From assembly GCA_025358485.1 (NCBI GenBank), contig JANYJJ010000002.1, positions 1 through 38,109 on the forward strand: a stretch of 38,109 nt of DNA, read 5' to 3'. Of this stretch, positions 1-9,645 are shown piece by piece. The notes under the pieces are model-generated. The model searched no databases. It was given only the letters and a program-made list of their open reading frames with translations, and was not told where the DNA came from. Both the position numbers and the translations under genes were made by a program. This DNA comes from Burkholderiales bacterium. Its GTDB lineage: Bacteria > Pseudomonadota > Gammaproteobacteria > Burkholderiales > Burkholderiaceae_C. The first letter of the stretch is position 1. Each line of letters begins with the position of its first letter.

Positions 1-141
1 TTTCAAGCGCATTTGCGCGGCCCACAACTTGGCGCGCGTGACGCGTTCAACGTAGCGCAGCGGCAGCTCGCCGGGAATGGTCGCCTCCAGCGCTTCGGCG
101 TCTTCTTCGGGCGCAGGGATCAGCAGTTCGTGACGCACGCC
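1..141 (-). other. Inverted, duplicated piece of maf (fold-back arm and loop)
   Basis: Read on the minus strand, this stretch is open for exactly 47 codons. It starts [14 protein letters not shown] and ends [12 protein letters not shown], which is the Maf section that should lie just before the plus-strand Maf sequence beginning at 139. Bases 1-34 are the exact reverse complement of 138-171, so the codons for [11 protein letters not shown] occur twice, head to head. The plus-strand reading frame across 13-138 is therefore not real protein. The simplest reading is a fold-back (template-switch) join at a contig end. A true inverted duplication in the genome is less likely but not excluded. Confidence 0.88.
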
Positions 142-582
142 AAGTTGTGGGCCGCGCAAATGCGCTTGAAAAAACGCGGTTTGCCGCTGGCACCCATTCT
201 GTGTTCCGACACCACCGTCGTGCTCGGCAGACGCATCTTGGGCAAGCCCTCAGACGCAGCCGATGCGGCCGCCACACTCGCTTTGCTGTCGGGCAAAACG
301 CATCGCGTCATGACGTGCGTGGCGCTGGCGTGGGGTCACCCCGGCAAGGTGACTGAGGCCCTCGCCACCAGCACCTCGCGCGTGCGTTTTGCTGCGCTGA
401 GCAAAGACCAAATCGACCGCTACGTCGCCAGCGGTGAACCGTTCGGCAAGGCCGGTGCCTACGCCATACAAAGTGCCGCCGCCGCTTGGATTGCGCACAT
501 CGAAGGCAGCTACTCCGGCATCATGGGATTGCCCTTGTTTGAGACGGCGCAACTGCTGAAGCAAGCTCAATTCAACTACTGA
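139..582 (+). CDS. Maf family nucleotide pyrophosphatase, 5'-truncated by the fold-back
   Basis: Maf proteins hydrolyse non-canonical or excess nucleoside triphosphates to the monophosphate and pyrophosphate in the cytoplasm. The 147 residues visible carry family landmarks: [16 protein letters not shown] (catalytic Asp and the GKP motif), [11 protein letters not shown], and [11 protein letters not shown] near the C-terminus, where the usual YAIQG glycine is a serine. The N-terminus with the SxSPRR motif is missing. About 45 residues preceding this part are present on the opposite strand at 1-141. The position directly upstream of rng matches the maf(yhdE)-rng neighbourhood of many proteobacteria. 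The full gene is about 200 codons, so this entry is a partial CDS without its own start. Confidence 0.85.
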   Translation, partial: AKLWAAQMRLKKRGLPLAPILCSDTTVVLGRRILGKPSDAADAAATLALLSGKTHRVMTCVALAWGHPGKVTEALATSTSRVRFAALSKDQIDRYVASGEPFGKAGAYAIQSAAAAWIAHIEGSYSGIMGLPLFETAQLLKQAQFNY

Positions 583-628
583 GCGCGTCTGCACAAGACG
601 GTGCAAAAGCGTCGAATACCATCGATGC

Positions 629-2118
<1,490 letters not shown>

Positions 2119-2122
<4 letters not shown>

Positions 2123-3546
2123 GCTTGGCTGCAAACACCCCCGCACGGCCCCCGGCCAAATTCGTCACCGGCTCGACCCTGAAGCACGTCATCAACATGA
2201 CGGCCGCCGGGTCGGTCGGACTGATTGCGGTGTTTGCTGTGGACGTGCTGAACCTGTTCTACATCTCACTGTTGGGCCAAAAGGAATTGACGGCGGCGGT
2301 GGGTTACGCCAGCACCTTGTTGTTTTTCATGTTGTCACTGGCCATCGGCATGTCGATCGCTGTGGGCGCGCTCACGTCGCGGGCCATCGGTCGCGGTGAC
2401 CGCGATCAGGCCAAGCGCCTGGCGGGTGCGTCTTTGGTGTTGATGGTGGGCGGCACGGCTTTGGTGGCGGCGTTGTTGTTTCCGTTTTTGCCGCAGGCTC
2501 TGGGGCTGCTGGGGGCCACGGGTGCGACGGCTGAATTCGCGCTGCGTTTGTCGCGTCTCTTGTTGCCGTCCACGCCGCTGTTGGCCGCGGGCATTTGCCT
2601 GAGTGCGCTGCTGCGGTCGGTGGGCGATGCGCGGCGCGCCATGTACGTCACCTTGGGTGCAGGGCTGGCGGCGGCGCTGCTGGACCCGCTTTTCATCTTT
2701 GTGTTTGCGTGGGGCCTGGACGGTGCGGCCTTGGCCACGGTGACAGCGCGTTTTGTGATGTTGGGCGCGGGCTTGCACGGTGTGCTGCGCGTTCACAAGC
2801 TGTACACGCGCCCCAATGCGGCCACGCTTCGCGCCACCATCAAACCGTTTTTTGCCATTGGTTTGCCTGCGGTCTTGACGCAGGTGGCAACGCCGGTGAG
2901 CAACGCCTTTGTCACGCGGGCCATCGCTCCATTTGGTGACAGCGCCGTGGCGGGTTGGGCCGTGGTGGGGCGCATCTCGCCGGTGGCTTTTGCGGTGCTG
3001 TTTGCGCTGTCGGCATCGGTGGGGCCCATCCTTGGGCAGAACTTGGGTGCCCTGCGTTTTGACCGTTTGCGATCCACCATGCGCGACAGTTTGAAGGTGG
3101 TTTTGATTTACGTGCTCACGGTGTGGGCGGTGCTGGCGCTGTGCAGCCCGCTCATCGCCAGCGCGTTTCAAGCCGAAGGCCTGGGCCGCGATGTGATTGT
3201 CTTTTTTTGCAGCTTTGTGGCGGGCAGCTTTGTGTTCAACGGCGCCTTGTTTGTCGCCAACGCGGCGTTCAACAACTTGGGTTTTCCGCTGTATTCCACG
3301 CTGCTGAATTGGGGTCGCGCCACGCTGGGCGTGTTGCCATTCATTTGGTGGGGCGGCCTGCATTACGGTCCGCGCGGCGTGTTGGCAGGCTGGGGCTTGG
3401 GTGTGGTGATGTTCGGTGTGGCCGGCGTGTGGTGGTGCTTCAGGGTGATGCGAAATCTAGAGGCAAAAAGTCAGCCCCCTGAGGCCTTGTGGCAAGGCAA
3501 AGAAGCCGACGCCGTCGTGAGCGCTCAGCACAACCCTCCGCCATGA
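2119..3546 (+). CDS. MATE family efflux transporter
   Basis: A 475-residue inner-membrane protein with about 12 hydrophobic segments in two related halves, typical of MATE multidrug/cation antiporters. The N-terminal half has FYISLLGQKELTAAVGYA and a GALTSRAIGRGD loop. The second half repeats the pattern with GWAVVGRISPVAFAVLFALS and VGPILGQNLGA. The substrate cannot be read from sequence. The start is GTG at 2119, sharing four bases (GTGA) with the rng stop, and the stop shares ATGA with the following SulP gene, so the three genes are probably translationally coupled. The hydrophilic tail after residue 440 is short and unremarkable. Confidence 0.9.
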
Positions 3547-5384
3547 CAGACCTCTTCAGCCGCGCGTTTGGAGCGTGGGTGCGCACGGTCAACGCCAGCA
3601 CGCTGCGCGCCGATCTGATCGCCGGCGTGTTGAGTGCGCTGCTGGTGCTGCCACAAGCTTTTGCGTTTGCCTCGTTGGCTGGAATGCCGCCTGAATACGG
3701 GCTTTACACTGCCTTGTTGCCCTGCGTCGTGGCCGCTTTGTTTGGCTCCAGTTGGCACATGGTCACCGGCCCCACCAATGCCAATTCCTTGGCTCTTTTT
3801 GCAACGCTGGCACCGTTGGCAGTGGTGGCCTCACCGGCCTACGTACAACTGGCTTTGGTGGTCACGCTGATGGTGGGGGTGATGCAGTGGTTGGTGGGTG
3901 TGCTGCGTTTGGGGTCGGCGGCCAATTTCATTTCGCCGTCGGCGCTGCGTGGCTTCATGACCGGGGCGGCGGCCCTGATTGCGCTGCATTCGCTGACTGA
4001 CTTTTTTGGCTTGCCTTCGCCCGCGCATCACGGCACTGGTGCCCTGTTGATGCACCTAGCCAACCACTGGGGCCGCGCCGTGCCTGCTGCGTTGATCGTC
4101 AGCGTGTTCACTTTGGTTTTGGCGGTGCTGCTCAAACGCTTGTTGCCGCGCTGGCCCTTCATGTTGATGGCGCTGGTTGCGGGCAGTGCGTTGGCTTTTT
4201 TCATGTCGAGCGGTGTCGTCAAAGTGGTGGGCTCCATCCCCGCCATTTGGCCCACCTTTCATGTGCCTGAAGTCAGGCTTGAAAGCCTGCCCGATTTGTT
4301 GTCTATCGCCTTCGCCTTGACCATCGTCGCGCTGGGCCAAGCCATTTCGGTGGCCAAAACCATCGCCGCCAAATCAGGACAAGCCATCGACGCCAACCGA
4401 GAGTTTCGCGCGCAAGGCGCGGCCAACATCGTCGGCGGATTTTTCTCGTGCTATGTCGCCTGCGGCTCGGTCAATCGCTCCATGCCCAACTACGAAGCCG
4501 GTGCGCGCACGCCGCTGGCCGCTGTGTTTTCTGCGATGCTGTTGTTGCTGTTGCTGGCTTTCAGCGCGCCCTTGCTTGCGAAAATTGCTTTGCCCGCCAT
4601 CGCCGCTTTGTTGCTGCTGGTGGCGTGGTCGCTGTTTGATGTGGCGGGCTGGAAGAAGCTGTGGCAACAAAGCCGGGCCGACTTCAGCATTGCCGCTGTC
4701 ACCGCATTGGCCACCGTCACCATCCGCTTGGAAATGGCGATTTTGCTGGGCACCATATTGTCGCTGGTGGTCTACCTGCACCGCACCTCGCGCCCACCCA
4801 TGCGCGTGATGGGATTTGACAGCGTGGCAAGCGGCGGCAGCACAGAGCGGCCCTTCGTTGTGATTTCGAATTTTGCTTCAGCGAATATTGCTTTAGCGAA
4901 TGTTGGATTGGCGAACGTCGCCGAAGGCAAATCGTCCAGCCAAGCGGCCAGCCAAGCGACCCTGCCTGAGTGCCCGCAACTCAAAATGATCCGCATGGAA
5001 GGCGAGGTTTATTTCGGCGCAGTGCCGCATGTGTCTGACGCGCTGCGCGACTTGCGGGCCTCGCCCCACGCGCCCAAGCATTTGCTGGTGATGGCCAAAA
5101 GCATGAACTTCATCGACGCCGCCGCCGCAGATTTGTGGCGCGCTGAATTGACCGCACGCCGCGCCGAAGGCGGCGACCTCTACTTCCACCGGCCGCGCCC
5201 CGAAGTCATCGCGTTTTGGCAGCGCGTGGACTACATCAAAGCGCTGGGCCAAGACCACATCTTTGCCACCAAACGCGCTGCGATATCCACCATCTTCAAC
5301 CGCCTAGACCGCGATGTTTGCGCGCGCTGCGCGGTGCGCTTGTTCGACGAGTGTCAGCAGCTGCCGCGGCCTTTGCAAGCCTAG
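3543..5384 (+). CDS. SulP family anion permease with STAS domain
   Basis: This 613-residue protein has the SulP layout: an N-terminal run of 10-12 membrane segments (for example LIAGVLSALLVLPQAFAFA and GMPPEYGLYTALLP, the family signature) followed by a cytoplasmic STAS domain from about residue 480. It likely imports sulfate, bicarbonate or dicarboxylate; the substrate is not resolved. ATG 3543 is chosen because it overlaps the MATE stop as ATGA and gives the normal N-terminus (MTDLFSRAFGAW); an upstream ATG at 3489 would add an arginine-rich stretch that does not look like the family. The segment leading into STAS (4864-4930) carries an unusual Ala-Asn repeat with AT-richer codons. The stop overlaps the convergent gene at 5381 by four bases. 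Confidence 0.92.
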   Translation: MTDLFSRAFGAWVRTVNASTLRADLIAGVLSALLVLPQAFAFASLAGMPPEYGLYTALLPCVVAALFGSSWHMVTGPTNANSLALFATLAPLAVVASPAYVQLALVVTLMVGVMQWLVGVLRLGSAANFISPSALRGFMTGAAALIALHSLTDFFGLPSPAHHGTGALLMHLANHWGRAVPAALIVSVFTLVLAVLLKRLLPRWPFMLMALVAGSALAFFMSSGVVKVVGSIPAIWPTFHVPEVRLESLPDLLSIAFALTIVALGQAISVAKTIAAKSGQAIDANREFRAQGAANIVGGFFSCYVACGSVNRSMPNYEAGARTPLAAVFSAMLLLLLLAFSAPLLAKIALPAIAALLLLVAWSLFDVAGWKKLWQQSRADFSIAAVTALATVTIRLEMAILLGTILSLVVYLHRTSRPPMRVMGFDSVASGGSTERPFVVISNFASANIALANVGLANVAEGKSSSQAASQATLPECPQLKMIRMEGEVYFGAVPHVSDALRDLRASPHAPKHLLVMAKSMNFIDAAAADLWRAELTARRAEGGDLYFHRPRPEVIAFWQRVDYIKALGQDHIFATKRAAISTIFNRLDRDVCARCAVRLFDECQQLPRPLQA

Positions 5385-5722
5385 CCGCGCGTTCGCATCG
5401 CTTCCAGACGCAGCGAAATCGACTGCTCCAAACTGCTCAACTCGCGCATCAGCGCATCGCGTTCGGCTTGGCTCAGCTTGGCTTCGCTCAGGTCCGCTGC
5501 CAACTTGGCGTTCAGCTCTGCGCGTTGCCGAAAAATTTCGACTTCGGCAGGCACGAAGCCCGCGCGCTTCAGTATCTTGAACGGCATGCGCAGCGCATCA
5601 GGCGTGGCTTCCCAGCCCTTGTCTTCATGCATAGGTTTGCCAAAGCCCGCAGCCGTTTGCAGCTCGCCTTTGGCCAGCGCATCTTGCAGGTGCTTGGCGA
5701 TCACTTCGTCTTGTGTGGGCAT
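5381..5722 (-). CDS. DUF1992 protein (DnaJC28-like conserved domain, no J domain)
   Basis: A small soluble protein of 113 residues, rich in Glu, Lys and Ala and probably helical. The pattern GELQTAAGFGKPMHED, then ALRMPFKILKRAGFVPAEVE followed by a helical stretch, is the DUF1992 domain also found in DnaJ homologue subfamily C member 28. Bacterial members are stand-alone, lack the HPD J-domain motif, and have no firmly assigned role. It converges on the SulP gene and overlaps its stop by four bases. Only a weak GG-type ribosome site precedes the ATG. The family call is confident, the function is not. Confidence 0.85.
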   Translation of the reverse strand: MPTQDEVIAKHLQDALAKGELQTAAGFGKPMHEDKGWEATPDALRMPFKILKRAGFVPAEVEIFRQRAELNAKLAADLSEAKLSQAERDALMRELSSLEQSISLRLEAMRTRG

Positions 5723-5858
5723 GGCGCATGACCTTTCATGTGAATGACAAGTCGGGTCGATTTTGTGCGTATCGGAGCTGGACAGTTGCTAAAAGCGCCA
5801 CACCAAAACTGCTCCTCGCCAACGCGGCGCGCCGCGGCCCGACCTTCGCCCTCGTGCG

Positions 5859-5939
5859 TCACCGCTGAAAACGCGTCAACACTGCGGTCGGTTTGGAGTT
5901 GATGATGTGGGTGCAGATGTTGGTGTCACGCAAGATCAT
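5859..5939 (-). pseudogene. vapC: Truncated vapC toxin, first 26 codons only
   Basis: The ATG at 5939 sits in a TGATG overlap with the stop of vapB, the classical vapBC arrangement. The peptide MILRDTNICTHIINSKPTAV is the start of a PIN-domain VapC ribonuclease and still has the first metal-binding Asp (D5). A TGA stop follows at codon 27. None of the three frames downstream to 5723 shows the rest of a PIN domain (the central Glu and the late Asp motifs), so the toxin is truncated rather than simply frameshifted. Full VapC proteins are about 130 residues, so this one cannot be an active nuclease. Confidence 0.8.
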
Positions 5940-6181
5940 CAGGCGATCTTTGCTCGAATGGCATCGCGGACTTGCTGTTCGGATAATTCGCGCGTCAACT
6001 TAAACCCTGGCTCGAAGGCCGCCAATCCGGCCTCAAGCGTTTCCCAGGGGTCGTACACGGGCAGCAACAGCACACCGTTGCCAAAGTGTTTGACGACCAC
6101 TTCAGTGCCTGCAAAGCGGTATTCCTTGGGCAGCCGAATGGCTTGACTGCGTCCTGATCGAAAGAGGCGTGCAGTGTCCAT
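5939..6181 (-). CDS. vapB: VapB antitoxin (AbrB/SpoVT fold), partner toxin lost
   Basis: An 80-residue antitoxin. The N-terminal swapped-hairpin DNA-binding domain is clear: TARLFRSGRSQAIRLPKEYRF, followed by EVVVKHFGNGVLLLP. The acidic and helical C-terminus would bind the toxin. ATG 6181 is preceded by GGAG with a six-base spacer, which favours it over an ATG four codons upstream. VapB normally represses its own promoter and neutralises VapC. Here the downstream vapC stops at codon 26, leaving a well-preserved antitoxin without a visible cognate toxin. It may regulate itself or protect against a homologous VapC elsewhere (inference). Confidence 0.88.
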   Translation of the reverse strand: MDTARLFRSGRSQAIRLPKEYRFAGTEVVVKHFGNGVLLLPVYDPWETLEAGLAAFEPGFKLTRELSEQQVRDAIRAKIA

Positions 6182-6272
6182 GAGCTGCTCCAAAAAATTG
6201 ATTGATCTCGAAAGTACCTACCGGCCTCGCCGACGTCAATCAACCATCACGCCTCCCGGCCGTCACAACCCG

Positions 6273-7124
6273 TCACTGAAACACCACCGTCTTGTGACCA
6301 TTCACCAGCACCCGCCGCTCGGCGTGCCAAGTCACGGCGCGGGCCAGCACCGAGCTTTCGATGTCGCGGCCGATGGCGGTGAGTTCAGTCACATCCATGG
6401 CGTGTGTGGCACGCGCGGTGCCTTGTTCGATGATGGGGCCTTCGTCCAAATCGGCGGTCACGTAGTGGGCGGTGGCACCGATGGTCTTCACGCCGCGATC
6501 AAACGCTTGTTGGTAGGGACGCGCGCCTTTGAAGCTGGGCAAAAAAGAATGGTGGATGTTGATGGCTTTGCCCGCCAGGGCCCGGCACAAATCATTCGAC
6601 AACACCTGCATGTAGCGCGCCAACACCACCAGCTCAGCGCCTTCTTGTTTCACGATGTCGAGCAGCTTGGCTTCGGCCTGGGCTTTGGTGTCGGGCGTCA
6701 CCGCAATGTGGTGAAAGGGAATGTTGTGCGACGCCGCCAGTTGGTAGAAATCGCGGTGGTTGGAGACGATGGCTTTGATGTCCAGCGGCATGAAGTTGCT
6801 GCGATGGCGGAACAGCAAATCGTTCAAGCAGTGGCCGAGTTTGCTGACCAAGATAATTGTGGGCAAGCGTGCGGTGGCGCTGTGCAGTTCCCAATTCATC
6901 TGCATGGTGTTGGCCAAAACGCTGAAGTTTTCGCGCAGCGACACACCTGTTTCAGAGGCCGCGCAATCAAAGCGTGTGCGCATGAAAAACAGGCCAGTGG
7001 TTTGGTCGTTGTACTGCGCAGCCTCGGTGATGTTGGCACCGAGGCCGGCCAAGAAGCCGGTCACGGCATGGACGATGCCGCTGCGGTCAGGGCAAGACAA
7101 AGTGAGGATGTAGGCGTTGAACAA
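6273..7124 (-). CDS. purU: Formyltetrahydrofolate deformylase
   Basis: PurU hydrolyses 10-formyl-tetrahydrofolate to tetrahydrofolate and formate, balancing one-carbon pools and feeding formate to purine synthesis. The 283 residues are full length. An N-terminal ACT domain (about 1-85, YILTLSCPDRSGIVHAVTGF) is followed by the formyltransferase fold with VSNHRD, the catalytic INIHHSFLPSF, and ADLDEGPIIEQ containing the key Asp. The start is a TTG at 7122-7124, supported by GGAG at 7132-7135 with a seven-base gap. It stands alone on the minus strand; the following 79 bases lead to vapB. Confidence 0.96.
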   Translation of the reverse strand: MFNAYILTLSCPDRSGIVHAVTGFLAGLGANITEAAQYNDQTTGLFFMRTRFDCAASETGVSLRENFSVLANTMQMNWELHSATARLPTIILVSKLGHCLNDLLFRHRSNFMPLDIKAIVSNHRDFYQLAASHNIPFHHIAVTPDTKAQAEAKLLDIVKQEGAELVVLARYMQVLSNDLCRALAGKAINIHHSFLPSFKGARPYQQAFDRGVKTIGATAHYVTADLDEGPIIEQGTARATHAMDVTELTAIGRDIESSVLARAVTWHAERRVLVNGHKTVVFQ

Positions 7125-7657
7125 AGTGGTACTCCGGGATTGAGAATTTAGAAAATCAATTTATTGCTGAATTAGAACCGGGGTTGCAGACTCAGCGCGT
7201 GCAAACGTTTGCCCTCCTTCCCCCGACCACGGAGGAGGAGTTGTTCAAGCTGCAAAAGATCAAGCTGAAAGAATCAGCACCAGCACCAGCACCAGCACCA
7301 GCACCCACAAACCGGCCGTCACGACATTGAAAACGCGCACATATTGCGGGGCTTGCAACACCTGCCGCGGGACTGATCTGAACGCCGATGCATGAGCAAG
7401 GCTTTCCGACTTCGGTACACCGCGGGCAAATCACGCATCGTCTGCGGTGGCGTGGTTTCGAATACAGATTCCCATTTCAAAATGCTTGCAAGGACTGAAC
7501 GCCGCATGATCGAGCACCGCATCGACATCCCCAGCGAAGCCGTCGAGCCACCGCAGTGCGTAGGCATGAACCAACAGGCTGCGGCGGAACTGCATGGGCC
7601 GCGCCTGTTCACTTTGTTCGGGCGCAGTTTGCAAGGCGTGAATTGACGCATCAACCC
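7125..7657. other. 533-base gap without a confident gene
   Basis: This stretch separates the divergent purU and cyclodeaminase-family genes. The part next to purU (7130-7190) is AT-rich and holds the purU ribosome site, so the purU promoter probably lies here. A hexamer repeat occupies 7275-7304. Several short open frames cross the gap on both strands, including a plus-strand frame at 7392-7646. None shows a recognisable domain, a ribosome site or convincing codon bias, and they overlap each other. On the minus strand a short hydrophobic Val-Leu run near 7262-7325 could be the end of a lost membrane protein, but this is weak. Confidence 0.6.
7275..7304. repeat. Hexanucleotide tandem repeat (CAGCAC)x5
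   Basis: Five perfect head-to-tail copies of CAGCAC lie at 7275-7304, outside any confident gene. Read on the minus strand in one frame they encode alternating Val-Leu inside a short hydrophobic run that ends in a stop near 7262. Six-base units keep any reading frame, so copy number could vary by slippage without frameshifts. Confidence 0.85.
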
Positions 7658-8617
7658 ATGCAAATTTTCGACGCCATCGCCACCCGCAACGCCTTGCCCT
7701 TTGAGCGGTTGATCCCCGCCTTGCGCGCCATGTTTGCGGCCGACTGCACCGTGCCAACTCGCCATGTGCATGAGCTCACTTCACCCAACGGTGAGCGCCT
7801 GACTTCCTTGCTCATGCCCGCATGGCTGGCAGGGCGCTACTACGGCATCAAGACCATCAATATTGCGCCGGGCAATGCCGCGCGCGGGCTGCCTGGCTTG
7901 CATGCCGCCTACCTGCTTTTTGATGCTGTCACTGGCGTGCCCTTGGCGTTGATGGACGGCAACGAGATCACCGCCAGGCGCACGGCGGCGGCATCGGCGT
8001 TGGCGGCTTCTTACTTGGTGCCCAACAAGGCGCGGCACTTGTTGGTGGTCGGGGCAGGGCGCATCGCGCGCTTGCTGCCCGATGCCTACTGTGCCGTGCG
8101 TCCCATTGAGCGCGTGACGGTTTGGGCGCGTGATCGCGATCAAAGCGACACACTGGTGAGCGAACTGCTCGCAAGCGGCCACAACGCGGTGGCGGCCGAC
8201 GACTTGCAAAGCGCCGTTCGCCAAGCCGACATCGTCAGCTGTGCCACCTTGTCGACCACGCCTTTGATCGAAGGCGCATGGCTGCAAGCTGGCAGTCATT
8301 TGGACTTGATTGGCAGCTTCACTCCCGCGATGCGCGAAGCCGATGACGCGTGTTTTTCTGGTGCCGCGTTGTACCTGGACACAGAAGAGGCTTTGCAAAA
8401 AAGCGGCGATCTCATCGGCCCGCTGGCGCGCAGCGTGTTCAGCGAATCAGAAGTTCGTGGCACGCTGACCACCTTGTCCCGGCAGCAGCGCGCGGAGTTA
8501 AAAAGCGAGGTGTCGGCTGAAGCGAGCACTCGTTCTGTGTTCAAGGCTGTTGGAACAGCATTGGAAGATTTGGCGGCTGCGATGTTGGTGTGGGAAGCGG
8601 CTCAGGTGCAGATCTGA
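7658..8617 (+). CDS. Ornithine cyclodeaminase / mu-crystallin family protein
   Basis: A 319-residue member of the family that includes ornithine cyclodeaminase, alanine dehydrogenase and delta-1-pyrroline-2-carboxylate reductase. Visible landmarks are YGIKTINIAPGN (K65, the usual substrate lysine), MDGNEITARRTAAASALA, and the Rossmann nucleotide-binding turn VVGAGRIARLLPDAY at about 131-143, followed by DIVSCATLSTTPLI and the HLDLIGSF segment. The fingerprint reads GAGRIA where many members have GxGxQA. An imine reductase or cyclodeaminase acting on an amino acid is likely, but the substrate cannot be set from sequence. ATG 7658 is chosen because MQIFDA fits the family N-terminus; there is no clear ribosome site. 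Confidence 0.88.
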   Translation: MQIFDAIATRNALPFERLIPALRAMFAADCTVPTRHVHELTSPNGERLTSLLMPAWLAGRYYGIKTINIAPGNAARGLPGLHAAYLLFDAVTGVPLALMDGNEITARRTAAASALAASYLVPNKARHLLVVGAGRIARLLPDAYCAVRPIERVTVWARDRDQSDTLVSELLASGHNAVAADDLQSAVRQADIVSCATLSTTPLIEGAWLQAGSHLDLIGSFTPAMREADDACFSGAALYLDTEEALQKSGDLIGPLARSVFSESEVRGTLTTLSRQQRAELKSEVSAEASTRSVFKAVGTALEDLAAAMLVWEAAQVQI

Positions 8618-8786
8618 AAACTGGCACCAGGCCGCGATGCGCTTGGGCGGCGATGGTCGGCGTGGCGGTCGCTTTGATCGCGCGGCGGCCGGTCAAGTGG
8701 ACAGACATCCGCATCACGCAAAAAATTTGCGACGAAGGTCAAATGCAAGCCACGCGCCCCGGTGAGGTGATCCGATCCGATCCGAT

Positions 8787-9455
8787 ATGAACCTCCCCAC
8801 TTTTTGGTCACTCTCTACGCGCTTGGGCGAAGCGCAAATTGAGTTGCCCGTCACGCTGTTGGCGGCGGCCTTGTTGATGCGCAAACAAAGTGGTCGGCCG
8901 CTTGCGCTGTGGTGGACAGGGCTGTTGTGCTTGGCTGTGCTGTTCACCACCGCCACAAAAGTGGCCTTCATTGGTTTGGGCATAGGCTGGCCTGCGCTCG
9001 ACTTCACTGGCGTTTCTGGCCACGCCCTGTTTGCTGCGGCCACCTACCCGCTGCAGTTCGCGACGCTGGCATCGCAATGCTCGGTGGCAGTGCAGCGCGG
9101 CGTTTTCGCGGCAGGCTGTGTGTTGGCGCTGGCCATAGGGGTTTCGCGTGTGATCGTCCACGCGCATTCCGAATCGCAAGTGTTGGCAGGCCTGTTGGTG
9201 GGCGGTGTGGCCAGCGCCGCCGCGTGGAGCAAAACGGACATCCCGCGCCTGTACGTTCAACCACTGGTTCTCGCGGCGGTCGCGCTGTGGTTGAGCCTGA
9301 CACCCGTGCACTCGCCGGCCTCGACGACCCACAGCATGGTCACGCGCCTGTCGCTCAAGCCGTCAGGTCACAGCAAGCCCTACACAAGACAGGACATGCT
9401 GCGCGGCCAGAAGCGGCAGCCTCAACAACGGGGCAAATCCAACTTGATGCGCTGA
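8787..9455 (+). CDS. PAP2-like membrane phosphatase, divergent active site
   Basis: A 222-residue integral membrane protein with five or six hydrophobic segments. The PAP2 core is recognisable: GWPALDFTGVSGHALFAAA matches the (P)SGH motif with its catalytic His, and GVSRVIVHAHSESQVLAG matches the SRx5Hx3D motif. The terminal Asp of that motif is Gln here, and the upstream KxxxxxxRP motif is reduced to a lysine in ATKVAFIG with no RP. The basic C-terminal tail after residue 185 is probably cytoplasmic. It may hydrolyse a lipid or isoprenoid phosphate, but retained activity is uncertain. ATG 8787 follows a short GATCC-type repeat and lacks a ribosome site. Confidence 0.75.
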   Translation: MNLPTFWSLSTRLGEAQIELPVTLLAAALLMRKQSGRPLALWWTGLLCLAVLFTTATKVAFIGLGIGWPALDFTGVSGHALFAAATYPLQFATLASQCSVAVQRGVFAAGCVLALAIGVSRVIVHAHSESQVLAGLLVGGVASAAAWSKTDIPRLYVQPLVLAAVALWLSLTPVHSPASTTHSMVTRLSLKPSGHSKPYTRQDMLRGQKRQPQQRGKSNLMR

Positions 9456-9469
9456 CGCCCGTTTGAGTC

Positions 9470-9494
9470 AAAGCCTGAACCGCCCGGGCTTTTT
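9470..9494 (+). terminator. Possible rho-independent terminator after the PAP2 gene
   Basis: AAAGCC at 9470-9475 pairs with GGCTTT at 9487-9492 around a GC-rich loop, and two further Ts follow. It starts 15 bases after the PAP2 stop. The U-tract is short, so termination may be partial. Confidence 0.45.
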
Positions 9495-9534
9495 AGGGGG
9501 CTCAACACTCCGGAAGGGTTGAGCTACAAACAAG

Positions 9535-9645
9535 TCGAACAAAGTTTCACCTGAAGTCCGTAAACGTGCGGTGAGGTTGGTGCAAGAGCAACGCGGCGAG
9601 CACACCTCGTCACGGGAAACTATTGAATTCATCGCGCCCGAGATC
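9535..9645 (+). mobile_element. IS3-family transposase orfA remnant
   Basis: Translation gives [19 protein letters not shown], then [17 protein letters not shown]. This is the start of an IS3-group OrfA (helix-turn-helix protein), whose intact members read [15 protein letters not shown] and continue to a second helix. There is no start codon in frame, the similarity stops at about 9645, and a TGA follows at 9671. No orfB or second terminal repeat is seen. The piece sits directly upstream of the tungstate permease start (9701). A small inverted repeat (CTCAAC at 9501-9506, GTTGAG at 9518-9523) lies just before it. Confidence 0.75.

Noticed and set aside
13-138. Plus-strand reading frame continuous with maf from 13
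   Set aside because: It is the antisense of the duplicated maf piece; its residues do not resemble Maf, while the minus strand does.
2335-3363. 342-codon minus-strand frame across the MATE gene
   Set aside because: Gln/Arg/His-rich antisense of a GC-rich membrane gene; no domain and no ribosome site.
8653-8790. Small frame (46 codons) between the cyclodeaminase-family and PAP2 genes
   Set aside because: Begins with a short hydrophobic stretch, but lacks a ribosome site and known similarity, so a real gene cannot be supported.
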